Shown piece by piece: positions 10,365 to 20,722 of a DNA stretch of 64,000 nucleotides. The position numbers and the translations under genes are program-made. A model generated the notes under the pieces. That model was given only the letters and a program-made list of their open reading frames with translations, did no database searches and had not been told where the DNA came from. Origin of the DNA: Coenobita brevimanus (lineage: Eukaryota > Arthropoda > Malacostraca > Decapoda > Coenobitidae); assembly GCA_032717465.1 (NCBI GenBank), contig CM064664.1, positions 5,037,173-5,101,172 on the forward strand, in the 5' to 3' direction. Position 1 is the stretch's first letter. Every line of letters starts with the position of its first letter.

Positions 10365-11000
10365 GATTATACGTTAGAAAATAAAACCCTACACACATCA
10401 GAAAGAGAGAAGGACCTAGGTGTGATTATCAGTAACAGACTATCTCCGGCTGAGCACATCAGTGAGAATGTACGGAACATGTATACACTGCTTGCAAATA
10501 TGAGCATAGCATTCACATACATAAATGAAGACATGCTAAGAAGGATAATAACATCATTCATCAGACCAACCTTGGAGTATGCATCAGTAGTCTGGAGTCC
10601 TCATCTCAAAAAACACATACTGTAAACAAGATTGAAAAAGTTCAAAAGGCCGCTACAAGATGAGTACCAAGCTTAAGGGATCTAAGCTACGAAGAAAGAC
10701 TAAATAAACTGAATCTACTAACACTACAGGAGAGAAGGAAAAGATGTGACACGATAGTGCTATATAAATGCATATTAGGGAAGGAGAAAATAGACATAAA
10801 TGATCACTTAACCTATGGGGAAGCATCAGCAGGAGGAGACTGCAAAAGACTGCATAAGAAGAGAGGTGATAAAGACGTAAGGAAATTCAGTTTCTCACAC
10901 AGAGCAATTGATCAATGGAATGCACTACCGAATGAAATAGTGTGTGTCAAAACAATTCACAAATTTAAGGATATGTACGATAAATATGGTTTAACCCCTA
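10365..11000 (+). pseudogene. CR1-like reverse transcriptase, thumb and C-terminus
   Basis: Continuation of the same protein: SEREKDLGVIISNRLSPAEH, then FIRPTLEYASVVWSPHLKK up to 10625, a frameshift, and from about 10625 in another frame the segment NKIEKVQKAATR, SYEERLNKLNLLTLQERRKR and FKDMYDKYG. This is the usual order of the C-terminal third of CR1-type ORF2. The final codons are separated from the rest by the TTAA element at 10991; after that element (12777 onward) the frame closes within a few codons. Confidence 0.85.
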
Positions 11001-12776
11001 CACCGCGGGCTTGTTTACCAATGACTTGCGTGTGCCGCGGGGTTATTTGGGCTCCGACAGACTCTCAAAAAATATTTGCCAAAAATCAGTTATTAGTCCT
11101 AGAATAATAAAATTACATATGCTTATGGCACATACCTTCAGCTTTCTCCTGGAATGATTGTTGAGCCTTCGTCGGTTACCGTAGGACTTGTGGAGACCTC
11201 TGAAGTAGGGTAACGAAGTCTCCACTTTACACTTCCCGACAACCCGTAATATGATTACCACAGCCAGATACAAACACTATAAACACTATTCTACAATTTT
11301 CAAGTAGTTTTGGATCCATACTCAAAAAAAAAAAACACTGTGAAAGCAATGGAAATTTCGAGCGCGTCTGATCGTCGCACTGGCACTAGTTCGCTCTTGG
11401 TAGTCTGTCATTTATTATTCATAAAACCCCTCACACTTTATATTTCTGTTACTATATAACACTTATATATATCTACAGTCTTTATCCATAAGTTTCCTTC
11501 AGAAGTATTAGTTTATTGTCACTATAGGGATTCAATTTCTTTCAGTAAAATTCGTAGCATTCACTTTCTCGTCCTGTATACTGGCATTGAGAGTGAATGT
11601 CACTTTCATCTTCACTCTCATAACTCATAGCATTCAGACATGCTAGAGTGAAACTTTCACTTTCATTACTCCTAGAGTATATACTCGTATTCTTATAATA
11701 CTACTCATTTACATTTCTATTTACGTTCTCTATTTTATTTACGTTATTTACATTTCTATTTTATTTACAGTGTGTTGTGTACTGTCACTTGAAATAACTT
11801 ATAAAACTATTTTCCATTGTTCACGTATATTTACATTCATTACTTTCACTTGCTGTTTACACATTATTTACACATTATTTACAATTCCACTTGCACTGTT
11901 TTACTCAATAGAAAGATCGTAGTCACTCTTTTATCAATTGTCAGCCCTTTACCTCTTTCTACACGAGGTTTAGTAGGGGGTAAAGGTCACAGGGCCATTT
12001 GCATGGGGGTGAAAAAAGGCCTTGAAGTCAGCAAGAAGAAACATATGTACTCTCGCTTCGGAAGATGAGAGTGAACTGATAACGGAGGGCCAGCGTGGAG
12101 GCCTGCTAGGGGTTATTCAGAGTTACCAATATTACTTCTTGAAACAGCTAAGTCTAGCACTGATATGATTGGCAGGAAATCTAGACAATACATTATAAAT
12201 TTGGTAGTTCCAGGTGAATGTAAATATCACTCGGGCTTCTCCCTTCCCTCCTTACATGTATATTTATTACGAAAATAGATTATACGGTATATTTCAAGGG
12301 GAAAAAAACAGCGAAAATTAGCGAACGAGTGCACGTGAGGTGTTGTCAGGTGATAATTAGCCAATTCCAGGTGTATGGCACTCTCACTTACCTTATTTCT
12401 TTCTTGTATATATTATTTGGTATAAGAATAGGACATAGGGCTTATTTCAATGGATGAAATCAGTGAAAAATTCCAGGGAAGATTTACTTAGCGTAGCACG
12501 GCCGGGCAGGCGAGAGGATAGGGTAATGGAGGGGGGGTAGGGAGGGGAGTCAAGAACGGGGAGAAATGGCTAAATTGTCAACAATGGATGGGAGTACAGA
12601 TGAGATTAGGAGTGCTGACTAGTGTTGGACATTGGCAGTACTGATAGATGATACAAGCCCCCACTTGGAAGCCCGGGTGAATTCAAAATAACACAGAATC
12701 ACAAAAGCGACGCCCCGCGGTATGATCCCTTGCTCCCAAGCGTCACGAAAGTGACGCCCCGCGGTTAAGGGGTTAA
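10991..12776. mobile_element. TTAA element with GC-rich ends, no transposase
   Basis: A 1778-base element (10995-12772) between TTAA at 10991-10994 and at 12773-12776. Including the TTAA, the ends read TTAACCCCTACACCGCGGGC and, from the right, TTAACCCCTTAACCGCGGGG, a near-perfect inverted repeat. The size of the target duplication indicates mobilisation by a piggyBac-type transposase, but the ends differ from those of the 5523-9613 family, so a different piggyBac relative is implied. The interior is AT-rich with no transposase frame. Two diverged internal copies of a segment occur near 12240-12330 and 12395-12480. It interrupts the end of the CR1-like coding sequence. Confidence 0.8.
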
Positions 12777-12816
12777 AACACGAGACAGTACGAGCCTGAC
12801 TCATTCTTGTAAAGAT

Positions 12817-12844
12817 ACAATTAGGTAAGAACAATTAAGTAAGA
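12817..12844 (+). repeat. 3' terminal tandem repeat of the CR1-like element
   Basis: Two 14-base units, ACAATTAGGTAAGA and ACAATTAAGTAAGA, ending where unit A sequence resumes. CR1-type LINEs end in such short repeats rather than poly(A). Confidence 0.8.
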
Positions 12845-12849
12845 ACACA

Positions 12850-13530
12850 CACATACATTTCAGCTGCGTGAGGGCATTGCTACCTGTTGGTAGCTCTGTT
12901 TTCCTCGTACAATTTAACGTGAATTATAAATGAAATGTCCCGTTGTGTGTTTTAGGTAAATATTGTGCGTGAAATAACCAAAAGAATAATGTATTAACCA
13001 CTTCTGTTCAGATAATTTTGGAGCAAGCATGTGGACAATTGAGAGTATGTTCATTTACATTTATATGGCATCATACGTGATCTTCACTGTGGATATATGG
13101 TATAAAATATTCCTTCAAATACCACACTATTTTCCAGACTCGATACACCAGAGAAAGAATAATAACAACAATGTTCGGTTCTCTTGGGAGGCATTTACTC
13201 TTATTTCTAAGGTAAGTTTGCCGTTTTTTGTTCTTGTCACGTTGTTTATTCATCCCGGAAAACAAAATGTCAACCGAAGCAAAATGCGGCAGAGCAGAGC
13301 ATGTTCTGCGTCATCGCTCTGTACCTGGCGCTGATGTATAAAAGTGAGATGATCGAGAAGACACTCAGTAGGGAAGGTATCCAAGTGATGGAAGTTTCTG
13401 CTGTTTGGAAACCTTACAAAGACAAGATAGGGCCTGCCATGCTCTTAAAGAGGTGTGTTAATATTTCGTGTTGTGATTTTTAACAGTTCCAACCTCTCTC
13501 TCTCTCTCTCTCATACACACACACACACAC
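12850..13530. repeat. Unit A central block
   Basis: About 680 bases closely similar to 53690-54465 in unit B. It contains a consensus-like 5' splice signal AAGGTAAGT (13198-13206, also at 54048 in B) and a 60-codon open frame at 13301-13483 that is also largely open in B. The differences between A and B in that frame change the amino acid nearly every time, so it does not look protein-coding. It ends in (CT)n and (CA)n at 13494-13530. Confidence 0.7.
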
Positions 13531-13543
13531 TCACACACGTTGA
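13531..13543 (+). repeat. Target site duplication of I-2, left copy
   Basis: TCACACACGTTGA, repeated at 19369-19381 on the other side of I-2. The last four bases may belong to the element's TTGA tail, so the duplication is 9 to 13 bases. Unit B has the single, unoccupied version (CACACACACGCTGAAATAAC, 54453-54472). Confidence 0.9.
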
Positions 13544-13562
13544 TTGATTGATTGATTGATTG
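13544..13562 (-). repeat. 3' tail of I-2, (TTGA)n on the plus strand
   Basis: TGATTGATTGATTGATTG, five units of a tetranucleotide, forms the 3' end of the minus-strand element. I-group elements end in short tandem repeats made during target-primed synthesis. Confidence 0.85.
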
Positions 13563-13658
13563 TAGTAGAAACTGGCGGCGCAACTGCTAAGGTCATTTGC
13601 CGCCGAACAACAAGCTAAAACACATGACAAATAAATTGTGCATAGTTAATAACTTTTT

Positions 13659-15965
13659 CTAGAAATAATACACTGAAAATGATAAAAGAATAGTTAAAAG
13701 AGAAAAAAATTTCTTATAAAAGTGGAAGGAGGCCCGCCTCCTGAAGAAAACCAAAAACATCAGTAAAAATGCTATGGGCTCCCCCAAGCAAAAATCCACT
13801 CTCTTCCCCCGACAACGAATGAGGAACAGCCACTCCAAAATAGCTAAAACTAAGGGATGGGAAGAGTTAAAAGAGTCCAGGGCCAAAAGCGCCCCTTGAG
13901 AGTCGCTAAAAATAGTAAAATAATTGTCAGGATGAACAAACACCAAGGCTAAAATGATGGCTGACAACTCCGCAGTAAAAACTGAGGCAACCAAAGGAAG
14001 ACTACCTCCACGGATAAAACTGGGAAATACCACTCCAAAACCAACACCTGATGCGGATTTAGAGCCATCAGTATATACAGGCACAGAACCACCATGACTA
14101 GAAGAATGTTCTAAAAATAACCTTAAAAGACACTGAGGAGCTACAAAATCCTTTGAACCTGCAATAGGCCTGCAGAAAGTTACCTTGGGCAATATCCAAG
14201 GCACAACCCTCGGGATCTGAACAGGACTGACAAGTACTGCCGACAAACCAAACCCTTCCATTATATCCTGAACCCTATAGCCAAATGGACGAGGCATGCG
14301 AGGGTGTCTACTATAACACAAAAGACAAGACTGTTTCGTCACACCCTCACAGACAAGTGAGTCTGGAAGGCGACGAATCCGGAGCCAGCACCGCACTGCA
14401 ACAGACTGACGCAGTAGATCTAAGGGAGGCACACCAGCTTCCACCAATAAGCTGGGAATTGGAGAGGACCGAAAAGCCCCAGTTGCAAGGCGAAGACCAG
14501 CATGATAGACAGCATCTAGAGTTTTTAGTCTTGATTCTGTGGTAGAGGAATATACCTCACAGCCATATGACAGCTTAGAGGTTACAAATACCTGAAACAA
14601 ATGCAAGAGTGTCCTTCGATCAGCACCCCAAGAGGTATGGGACAGAACCCTCAATAGATTGAGAGCCTTTATACATGATGTTTTAAAATTTGCCAAATGT
14701 GAGACCCATGTCAAACGACAATCAAAAGTTAGGCCCAAGAATTTCGTCTCTGTCACACAACGGAGTCTCCTGCCACAAAGCTGGAGATCAGGGTCCGGGT
14801 GTACCCCTCTCATCCTACAGAAGTGCATAGCCACAGTCTTTGAAGGGGAAAACCGAAAACCCTTGGAAGTGGCCCAGGCAGAAATCTTGTCCAAGGCAAG
14901 TTGCATCCGCCGCTCAATAGCAGACATGCGGGAGCCAGAAAACCATATAGCTAAGTCATCCACATAAAGGGATGAGGATACCCCAGCAGGCACAGTGTCA
15001 ATGATACCATTAATGGCCACTGCAAACAGGGAAACACTTAAGACACTCCCCTGCGAGACACCTTCCTCCTGGCACAGTGGCGCAGAGAGGGTAGAACCCA
15101 CACGGACCTGAAATACACGATCAGTGAAAAAGTCTCCAAGCAACACAGGCAGGCGACCACGTAAACCAAAGGCATGAAGTTGTTGGAGGATGCCATGGCG
15201 CCAGGCAGTTTCATAAGCCTTCTCAAGGTCAAAAAACACAGCCACAAGATGTTGCTTGGAGGCAAAAGCTTCACAGATTGACTCCTCGAGCCTGATAAGG
15301 TTGTCTGAAGTGCAACTTAATTTACGGAAACCACTCTGCGACGGAGAGAGAAAGCAACCCTTCTCCAGAAACCACATAAGCCTGACATTGACCATCTTTT
15401 CGAACAGCTTGCACACACATGATGTTAAAGTGATAGGGCGATAGTTGGAGACTTGGGAATGGTCTTTACCAGGCTTGGGAAAGGGGAGGACAATACCCAA
15501 CTTCCAACTCCTCGGAATAGAGCCCTCACTCCAAACCCTGTTAAAAAGGTCCAATAAAAACTGAAGTGAATCAGTCGGAAGATGACGCAGCATAGCGTAT
15601 GGAATATCGTCAGGCCCAGGAGCAGTGTCACGACACTCTGAAAGGGCAGCACATAGCTCACGGAGGCTGAAATCTAAATTATACAGCTCTCCGCCACGAG
15701 AGCGAAAGTCAAGACCCAGCCTCTCCTGATTCCTACGAAAGGTGGCAAATGGCTGAGAAGGATCCTTTGTGGAGACAGCATAAAACTGATCCGCAAAAGC
15801 AGAGGCTATCTGGTGCAGACACAAGTTCTCCGTGAAGGCGTAACACCGGAGGGGAGGGGGGCGAGAACCTACCAGAAATCTTGCGCACCTTTTTCCACAC
15901 CACAGACATTGAAGTTGAAGATGTAATTGTAGAAACATACGACCTCCACGAGTTACGGCGAGCAT
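13659..15965 (-). pseudogene. I-2 ORF2: reverse transcriptase and RNase H (truncated)
   Basis: 768-codon frame with the main enzymatic part of ORF2. Reverse transcriptase motifs in order: PGPDDIPYAML, FPKPGKDHSQVSNYRPITL, AVFFDLEKAYETAW (first Asp), EEGVSQGSVLSVSLF, SSSLYVDDLAIW (the YVDD catalytic box), KFLGLTFDCRLTW. After a thumb region, RNase H H appears: VPVYTDGSKSASGVGFG (first Asp), FTAELSAIILAL (Glu), TIFSDSQGALLAL (second Asp). The protein then ends without the WVPSHVGxxGNExAD segment that carries the last acidic residue and the C-terminal His, so the RNase H is incomplete. The first 40 residues are probably not part of the true frame; the linker at 15733-16107 precedes it in another frame. 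Confidence 0.93.
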
Positions 15966-16107
15966 TCTTCATGACCCATCTATAGTGAGCACGTGCTTTG
16001 CGAAACTGTATTTTTAGAAAAACAACATTACGATTGGCAAAATACCGACGAGCAGCTGCTTTGTAAGTTCCCTTTGCTATGGAGCAGTCATCATTCCACC
16101 ATGGCAC
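15733..16107 (-). pseudogene. I-2 ORF2 linker between endonuclease and reverse transcriptase
   Basis: 124-codon frame starting at PWWNDDCSIAKGTYKAAARR, with ARAHYRWVMKNARRNSWR. The PWWN and basic helical stretch are the normal segment between endonuclease and reverse transcriptase in I and Jockey-type ORF2 proteins. It is out of frame with both neighbours, so there are two frameshifts here, near 16230 and 15840. Confidence 0.85.
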
Positions 16108-16961
16108 AGGTCTCCGGGAAAAAACACCAGAAGTCCGTGGGATAGAATGAACCCCTGCTGAGAAAATGGTCTTTGTAAAATAACATTCAGCATCATCGAT
16201 AGTTGAAAAATCAGTAACCCTGTTGGCAAATACACATATTCCTCAAAGAGAGACCAATCAGCCCTGTCCAGACACCAGCGTGGCAGACGGGCTACAGGAA
16301 CAGAGCGAGTAGGCTGGACCACTACAGGATAATGGTCACTACCATGTAGATCATCCAAAACCTCCCAAGAAAAATCAAGGGCACAGTTAGAGGAGGAGAT
16401 GGTAAGGTCAATGACAGAATACGTGCCAGTCTGAACATGAAAATGGGTCGGCCTTCCATCATTTAGGACAACCAAATCTAAATCCCCAACCAAAGAGGCA
16501 AGAAGATCACCCCGGGGATTTGAAAGTGAGTCACCCCACAAAGGATGGCGGCCATTAAGGTCACCAAGGAGTAGGAAAGGGGGTGGAAGTTGACTGATAA
16601 GGGTTTCTAGATCAGCACGTATAACAGGAACGGAAGGTGGAAGGTACAGACAACAGATGGTATAGCACCTCCCAACGTGCATCTGTACTGCTAGAACTTG
16701 AAAAGGGGACTGAATCTCAAAGGAAATAAAGGGGACATCAGAACGGCACAAAATTGCACATCCACCGCTGTGACCACCAGGAGGAGATGCATGGAAGGCT
16801 TTATACCCCCTAATGGAAGGGAACTGTCTGTCCCCCACCATTGTCTCCTGAAGACACACAAATAGTGGGTTCAGAGCAGAGAGTAATAACTGCAATTCCT
16901 CCCAATTTGCCATGGCACCTCTACAGTTCCACTGAAGATAGATTGATACCGATTGAGCCAT
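16077..16961 (-). pseudogene. I-2 ORF2 apurinic-like endonuclease
   Basis: 294-codon frame of the endonuclease domain (EEP fold) that nicks target DNA. It begins near the ORF2 start with IYLQWNCRGAMANWEEL (Asn of the active site), then FVCLQETM (metal-binding Glu), LLGDLNGRHPLWGD (GDLN motif), TYSVIDLTISS (ID motif) and LHGSDHYPVVV (catalytic SDH). All core motifs are present. The frame is wrong after about 16230, where the correct reading moves to the linker frame. Confidence 0.93.
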
Positions 16962-17057
16962 AGTGATTAGTATTAAATATTATGAACTTAGAAAACTATG
17001 TAACAACCTCGTTGGGAAGGGAGTGAAAGCCCTTCTTCCTAGGCGTGGAGCTCTGCC

Positions 17058-18945
17058 TCACCAACCAAGAAGGCAATGAAGATTTAGAGTTTCCATGGGT
17101 GGAAGTACCCTTACCCCGAGACATGTCCCGCCCATCGCCAGAATGAGTCCGAAGCACAGAGACCTTCTTGGAAGACCCACGTGCCCCATCCGCACACCCA
17201 TGTGAGGGTTCAGCTGGCACCTCGGGGCCAACTGAACCCCCCCAATTAAATCATCCAAAGGTTGGCCGCTGGGTGACGGATCAGAGGGAGCAAGCGACTG
17301 AGCTCTATGAATATCTAAAGACTCAGGCCCCACCACACCTGAGGAAGAGGCAGGGACGGGAATCCTAGAAGGTCCATCATGAACACCCACAGACTTAGAC
17401 GCCACCACTGGCTGGGTTTTCGAGCGAAGAGCCCCCTCAGAATCCTCATGTGGTACAGAAGTTTGAAACTTAGAAGGAGGGGAGTCACCCAAAAACTCCT
17501 CACTCCTCACTCGTTTGAGGTTGGCAGATGCAACCTCCATCTCTGCACCAGAACTTAAAGCATTAGAAACTATAGTGCCACACTGTAAAGAAGAGTGAGC
17601 AACAGTAGCAGAGCGGGCAGATGGTACAGGAGCAGCAGTCGGTACAGAAGTAGCAGCTGATACAGAAGTATGAGAGACGCTGTTTTTTTTGGATATGTCA
17701 GGACAAGGATGCACAGGAAGGACATCGGGAGTTTTGGATGTGTCAAAGCAAAGTGTAGCATCGACACGGGTGTTTGTCACAGGAGGAACCGGAGGAACTG
17801 GGATGGGGGAGGCACTCCCAGACGCTGGAAGAACCACCGCAGAGGGGACATCCCCAGAGATAGGAGGCACCTCCCTGGAGGAAGCACAGCTGCTTCCAGG
17901 CTGCACTCCCTCAGTGGAACCCCCCAGGCGAGAAGGCCGGGAAGTAGAACCCCGAGAGTTTGATGGGGCATTGTGTGATGGCAGGGGCACCTGCCGGGTA
18001 GCTTTATGGCGAGACAACGCAGCAGCAAAGGTAACCCCAGGGCGAATGAACCACTTCCTTACCCTGGCCTTTGCCCCAGAAAAGGAAATTTTCTCCTTCG
18101 TTCGGACAGAAATGATCTCGTATTCATATTTGTATACTTCGCAATCCCTTGAGGAGGCTGCATGTGCTCCTCCACAGTTGAGAAGAATCATCTATACCAT
18201 GAGAAATTCCACCACAATTTCCACAGACCTCAGGAAGGCCAGACGCTTCCCGCCTGCAAGAACGGCGGATGTGACCAAATTTTTGACAATAATAGCATCT
18301 TCTAGGTCGGGGAACATAAGGTTTAACCTTTAGCTTCCACCACGCAGCAATGATAACCTCCGGCAAGGTAAGACGGTCAAATGTCAAGATAAGAGTGAGC
18401 ATGGGGGTTAAAACTCCATCAACCTTCTTCATAATTCTCTGTACTCCTACAACACCCTGAGGAGCCAGCCCCTCTAAGAGGGAAGAATCAGAATATGAGA
18501 TCAAGTCACGAGAATACACAACCCCTCGGGACTGGTTCAGGACCAAATGACGAGAGGCAGATACAGGATAACCGGCAACCACAGTTAGAGACTGGATGCG
18601 TGAACTCTCCTCTTCATTCCTGGCTTCTAACAATAGAGAGCCATCGCCCTGCAAAGAGACCTTGGGGGTAAATCCACATGCTATTACTAGACCACTGTGA
18701 ATCTGAAAACAATTCAGGTTCCGGAAGGAAGTACCATTATCCATTTTGATGACTATGTATTTTGTGTAAGAGTGATTTACAAAAACACCAGGTAACAGCT
18801 CCATAGTAAGGGCATCGTGATTCACAGTTTTAGCAGACGACCCGGAGGGTACAGGGTTGTCGGCCAGAGAGTGACCAGTTGATGAAGACTCGTGCAGCTG
18901 GTCACCGACCACATGAGTGGGTAAAGAAATTTTCTCTGTATCCAT
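17058..18945 (-). pseudogene. I-2 ORF1 (gag-like, zinc knuckles), frameshifted
   Basis: ORF1 of I-2 as two overlapping frames: 18124-18945 (273 codons) and 17058-18191 (377 codons). The first has a folded middle (KYIVIKMDNGTSF, VVYSRDLISY, LTFDRLTLPEVIIA) and knuckles CYYCQKFGHIRRSC and CGNCGGISHG; the second contributes the last knuckle (CGGAHAASSRDC) and the segment WFIRPGVTFAAALS. The C-terminus is a long Ser/Pro/Thr/Val-rich, probably disordered tail. Such proteins package element RNA. The frameshift lies inside the knuckle array at about 18190, the same general place where I-1 ORF1 is broken (about 875-960). Confidence 0.85.
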
Positions 18946-19368
18946 AAATACATTAGTGAAAATAAATTGGCACCAGGTGCCGAGGGAAACCGCCTACCAA
19001 GGAGTGCAGGGACCGAGCGCGGTCTGATGGGAGCGGGGTACCTCGTCCCCAGAGGGTGTCCCAAATAGGACACCCCATGATTCCAAAGTTTGCTCCCACC
19101 AGTGCAAAGACCCCCCTCCCCAACACCCCTCAGCCCAGACACCCAACCAACCAACTCAGGACAGCACTGACGCGATCCCTCTGGAGGGCAGAACCGATGA
19201 CCCATACGGGTAACCTACGTTTCGGGCAGCGCTTAGTCAGACCCATCACACACAACCCTACCCACATGGGAGACCCTGCCAGATGTCGTTACATCCACGG
19301 GCAGGCTTGTGGGATCACCGGAGCATGCAAGCCCCTCCACCACGACAAGGTGGCTGCCCACGGGGGGG
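18946..19368 (-). promoter_or_regulatory. I-2 5' leader, with probable internal promoter
   Basis: About 420 bases between the 5' end of I-2 and ORF1. It begins (minus strand) with a C-run, GTGGGCAGCCACCTTG and GTGGTGG, nearly the same as the 5' end of I-1. LINEs of this group start transcription from an internal promoter in this leader; that role is inferred, not read from a motif. Confidence 0.6.
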
Positions 19369-19381
19369 TCACACACGTTGA
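19369..19381 (+). repeat. Target site duplication of I-2, right copy
   Basis: TCACACACGTTGA, identical to 13531-13543. Directly after it, unit A sequence (AATAACAGTTGGCTG) continues as in unit B at 54466. Confidence 0.9.
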
Positions 19382-19578
19382 AATAACAGTTGGCTGGATT
19401 ATTGAGTTTACACTACATTACCAAAATTACTGGTGTAATCTTTATGTTGTCGCGTAACTGGCTGTGTATGCAATGAGTATAGGTAGTAACGAACCACGTT
19501 AGTTCATCGATAACATATTCTCAAATATATACACAATAATCCAGTCTGCTGTGGGGAATCATATCTGCCTTAATGACC

Positions 19579-20101
19579 CGTCCCCGCCCCGAAGGGGTTC
19601 GGGGACGATTATTGCTTTCAGTCTTTTTGTCTGCCTGTTTGTATGTTTGTTTGTCTTGCTGTCTGTCTGTCTGTCTGTTAAAAATTTTACGCGAATCCTA
19701 CTGGTGCGATTTTGGCTAAAATTGCAGGGATGATGGTTTATGACCCTCTGATCACCTGATTAAATTTTTTGCCATATTGGGCCAAGGCCCAGGCTGTAGG
19801 CCCCCCCATATGTAAAATGTATATTTCGTATTTTGGATGTAACTCCTTTCAAATTCGTCATATCGACATGAAACCAAAACCTAAAGATGCATCAATCAAA
19901 TCTGCATCCTGTAACATGCTTCATTACATCAGGGGGGCCACCCCCCAGTTATCCGTAGGGGAGTCAGTGTCAGGTTTGTCGGGCCAAAAATTTCAGTTGG
20001 GCATAAAAATAATCAATTTACTCCAAATTTATATATGACATCTTTGACAAGATATTCTGTTGTGTTTATACGTCTGCACTAAAATGACTGCCGGGGACGG
20101 G
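19579..20101. repeat. Unit A repeat block with GC-rich inverted ends
   Basis: Starts with CCGTCCCCG and ends with CGGGGACGG, a 9-base inverted pair about 520 bases apart, enclosing a TCTG/TTTG microsatellite (19620-19680) and the CCAAGGCCCAGGCTG segment. Unit B has the same block at 54696-55220 with decayed ends. It may be an old short DNA transposon; there is no coding frame and no clear target duplication, so this is tentative. Confidence 0.35.
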
Positions 20102-20271
20102 ATTGCTGTGCCCGGCACCGCTTCTTGTTTTTTCATATTTATTCCTCGACCATACATAAACTTTAAATTTCTAATTAGACACCGTTGATTGTTATACTGT
20201 TTATTCTGGTCACTTCATCTCTCTGTCTCTCAGTCTGTCTGTCTCTCTCTGGCAACAGATCATTGACCGGA

Positions 20272-20372
20272 GTATGGCGCTACTGGAAGTATTTATGTAA
20301 CAGAAGAGGTATAACATATAAATTAAATCGCCTAGAGAAAATGTTAAGCAGCTGCCTCAGCGGTCGAGATGC
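20272..20372. mobile_element. MITE-M, right half only (M0)
   Basis: Right half of the MITE found complete in unit B at 57699-57896. Shared sequence runs from TATGGCG through TTATGTAACAGAAGAGG to AAATCGCC and GCTGCCTCAGC. Its left half is missing because unit A lacks the B sequence 55374-57788; the junction falls inside the MITE. Confidence 0.7.
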
Positions 20373-20508
20373 GGGCCTAAGTCGTTTAAACATTTCATCA
20401 CTGTACCGTCTTAAATTAGTTTTCCTGCTGGCAGTTAATAGTATTTTGGGAGAGACCACTAGTAGAGGTGAAGTTAATGAAGACTATATTTCACTCTCCC
20501 AGGGTCAC

Positions 20509-20722
20509 GTTCTCATCAGGTAAGGAAGCTCCGTAACACCTGTTCCTTAGTGATTAGTTTTTGGACAAGGCTTTTAAATATCATTTTGTATTTAATTTGT
20601 GCTGTGAACTATAGTATTTTAATTATTTTAATTAACAGAGGTGGATAGTAAGAAGTATCCTGATAAGCAAAATAAATCACCAAGGAAGGGCTGTTAGGGA
20701 GCTTCCTTAACTGACGAAATAC
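20509..20722. mobile_element. MITE-M copy M1
   Basis: About 214 bases with long inverted ends: TCTCATCAGGTAAGGAAGCTCC then TAACACCTGTTCCTTAG on the left (quoted in two parts) and the complement on the right (AAATCACCAAGGAAGG, CTGTTAGGGAGCTTCC, TTAACTGACGA). No coding capacity. The same copy, M4, is at the equivalent place in unit B (58031-58242), so the insertion predates the duplication. Confidence 0.75.

Larger units (their letters stand above)
9700..12845 (+). mobile_element. CR1-like non-LTR retrotransposon, 5' truncated, carrying a TTAA element
   Basis: A 5'-truncated LINE that starts inside the reverse transcriptase domain (NHRPVSLTSVVSKVLEKLI read from about 9712) and runs to a 3' end made of two copies of a 14-base repeat, ACAATTAGGTAAGA and ACAATTAAGTAAGA (12817-12844). 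Short tandem 3' repeats are typical of CR1-type elements. Unit B lacks it: there the (CA)n is followed directly by the AGCTGCGTG sequence found at 12862 in A. The reading frame is broken by a stop at 10362-10364, a shift near 10622, and a TTAA element (10991-12776) inserted just before the end of the coding sequence. Confidence 0.85.
13544..19368 (-). mobile_element. I-like non-LTR retrotransposon I-2, structurally complete
   Basis: A 5.8-kb minus-strand element bounded by a 9-13 base target duplication (13531-13543 and 19369-19381). Order from its 5' end: leader 18946-19368, ORF1 with zinc knuckles (17058-18945), ORF2 with an endonuclease (16077-16961), linker (15733-16107) and reverse transcriptase plus RNase H (13659-15965), short 3' part and a (CAAT)n tail (read on the minus strand, 13541-13562). 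An RNase H after the reverse transcriptase and an ORF1 with knuckles point to the I group. Frameshifts break both ORFs. The 3' end of the RNase H is missing although the termini are intact. Confidence 0.93.

Noticed and set aside
13301..13483. 60-codon frame conserved between units A and B (55% of it looks like a helix, KSEMIEKTLSREGI)
   Set aside because: Differences between the two copies almost all change amino acids, with no excess of silent changes, so conservation reflects recent duplication. An upstream GTAAGT is also in both, but no splice combination gave a frame.
14285..14967. Plus-strand frames of 86 and 102 codons
   Set aside because: Antisense of the I-2 reverse transcriptase.
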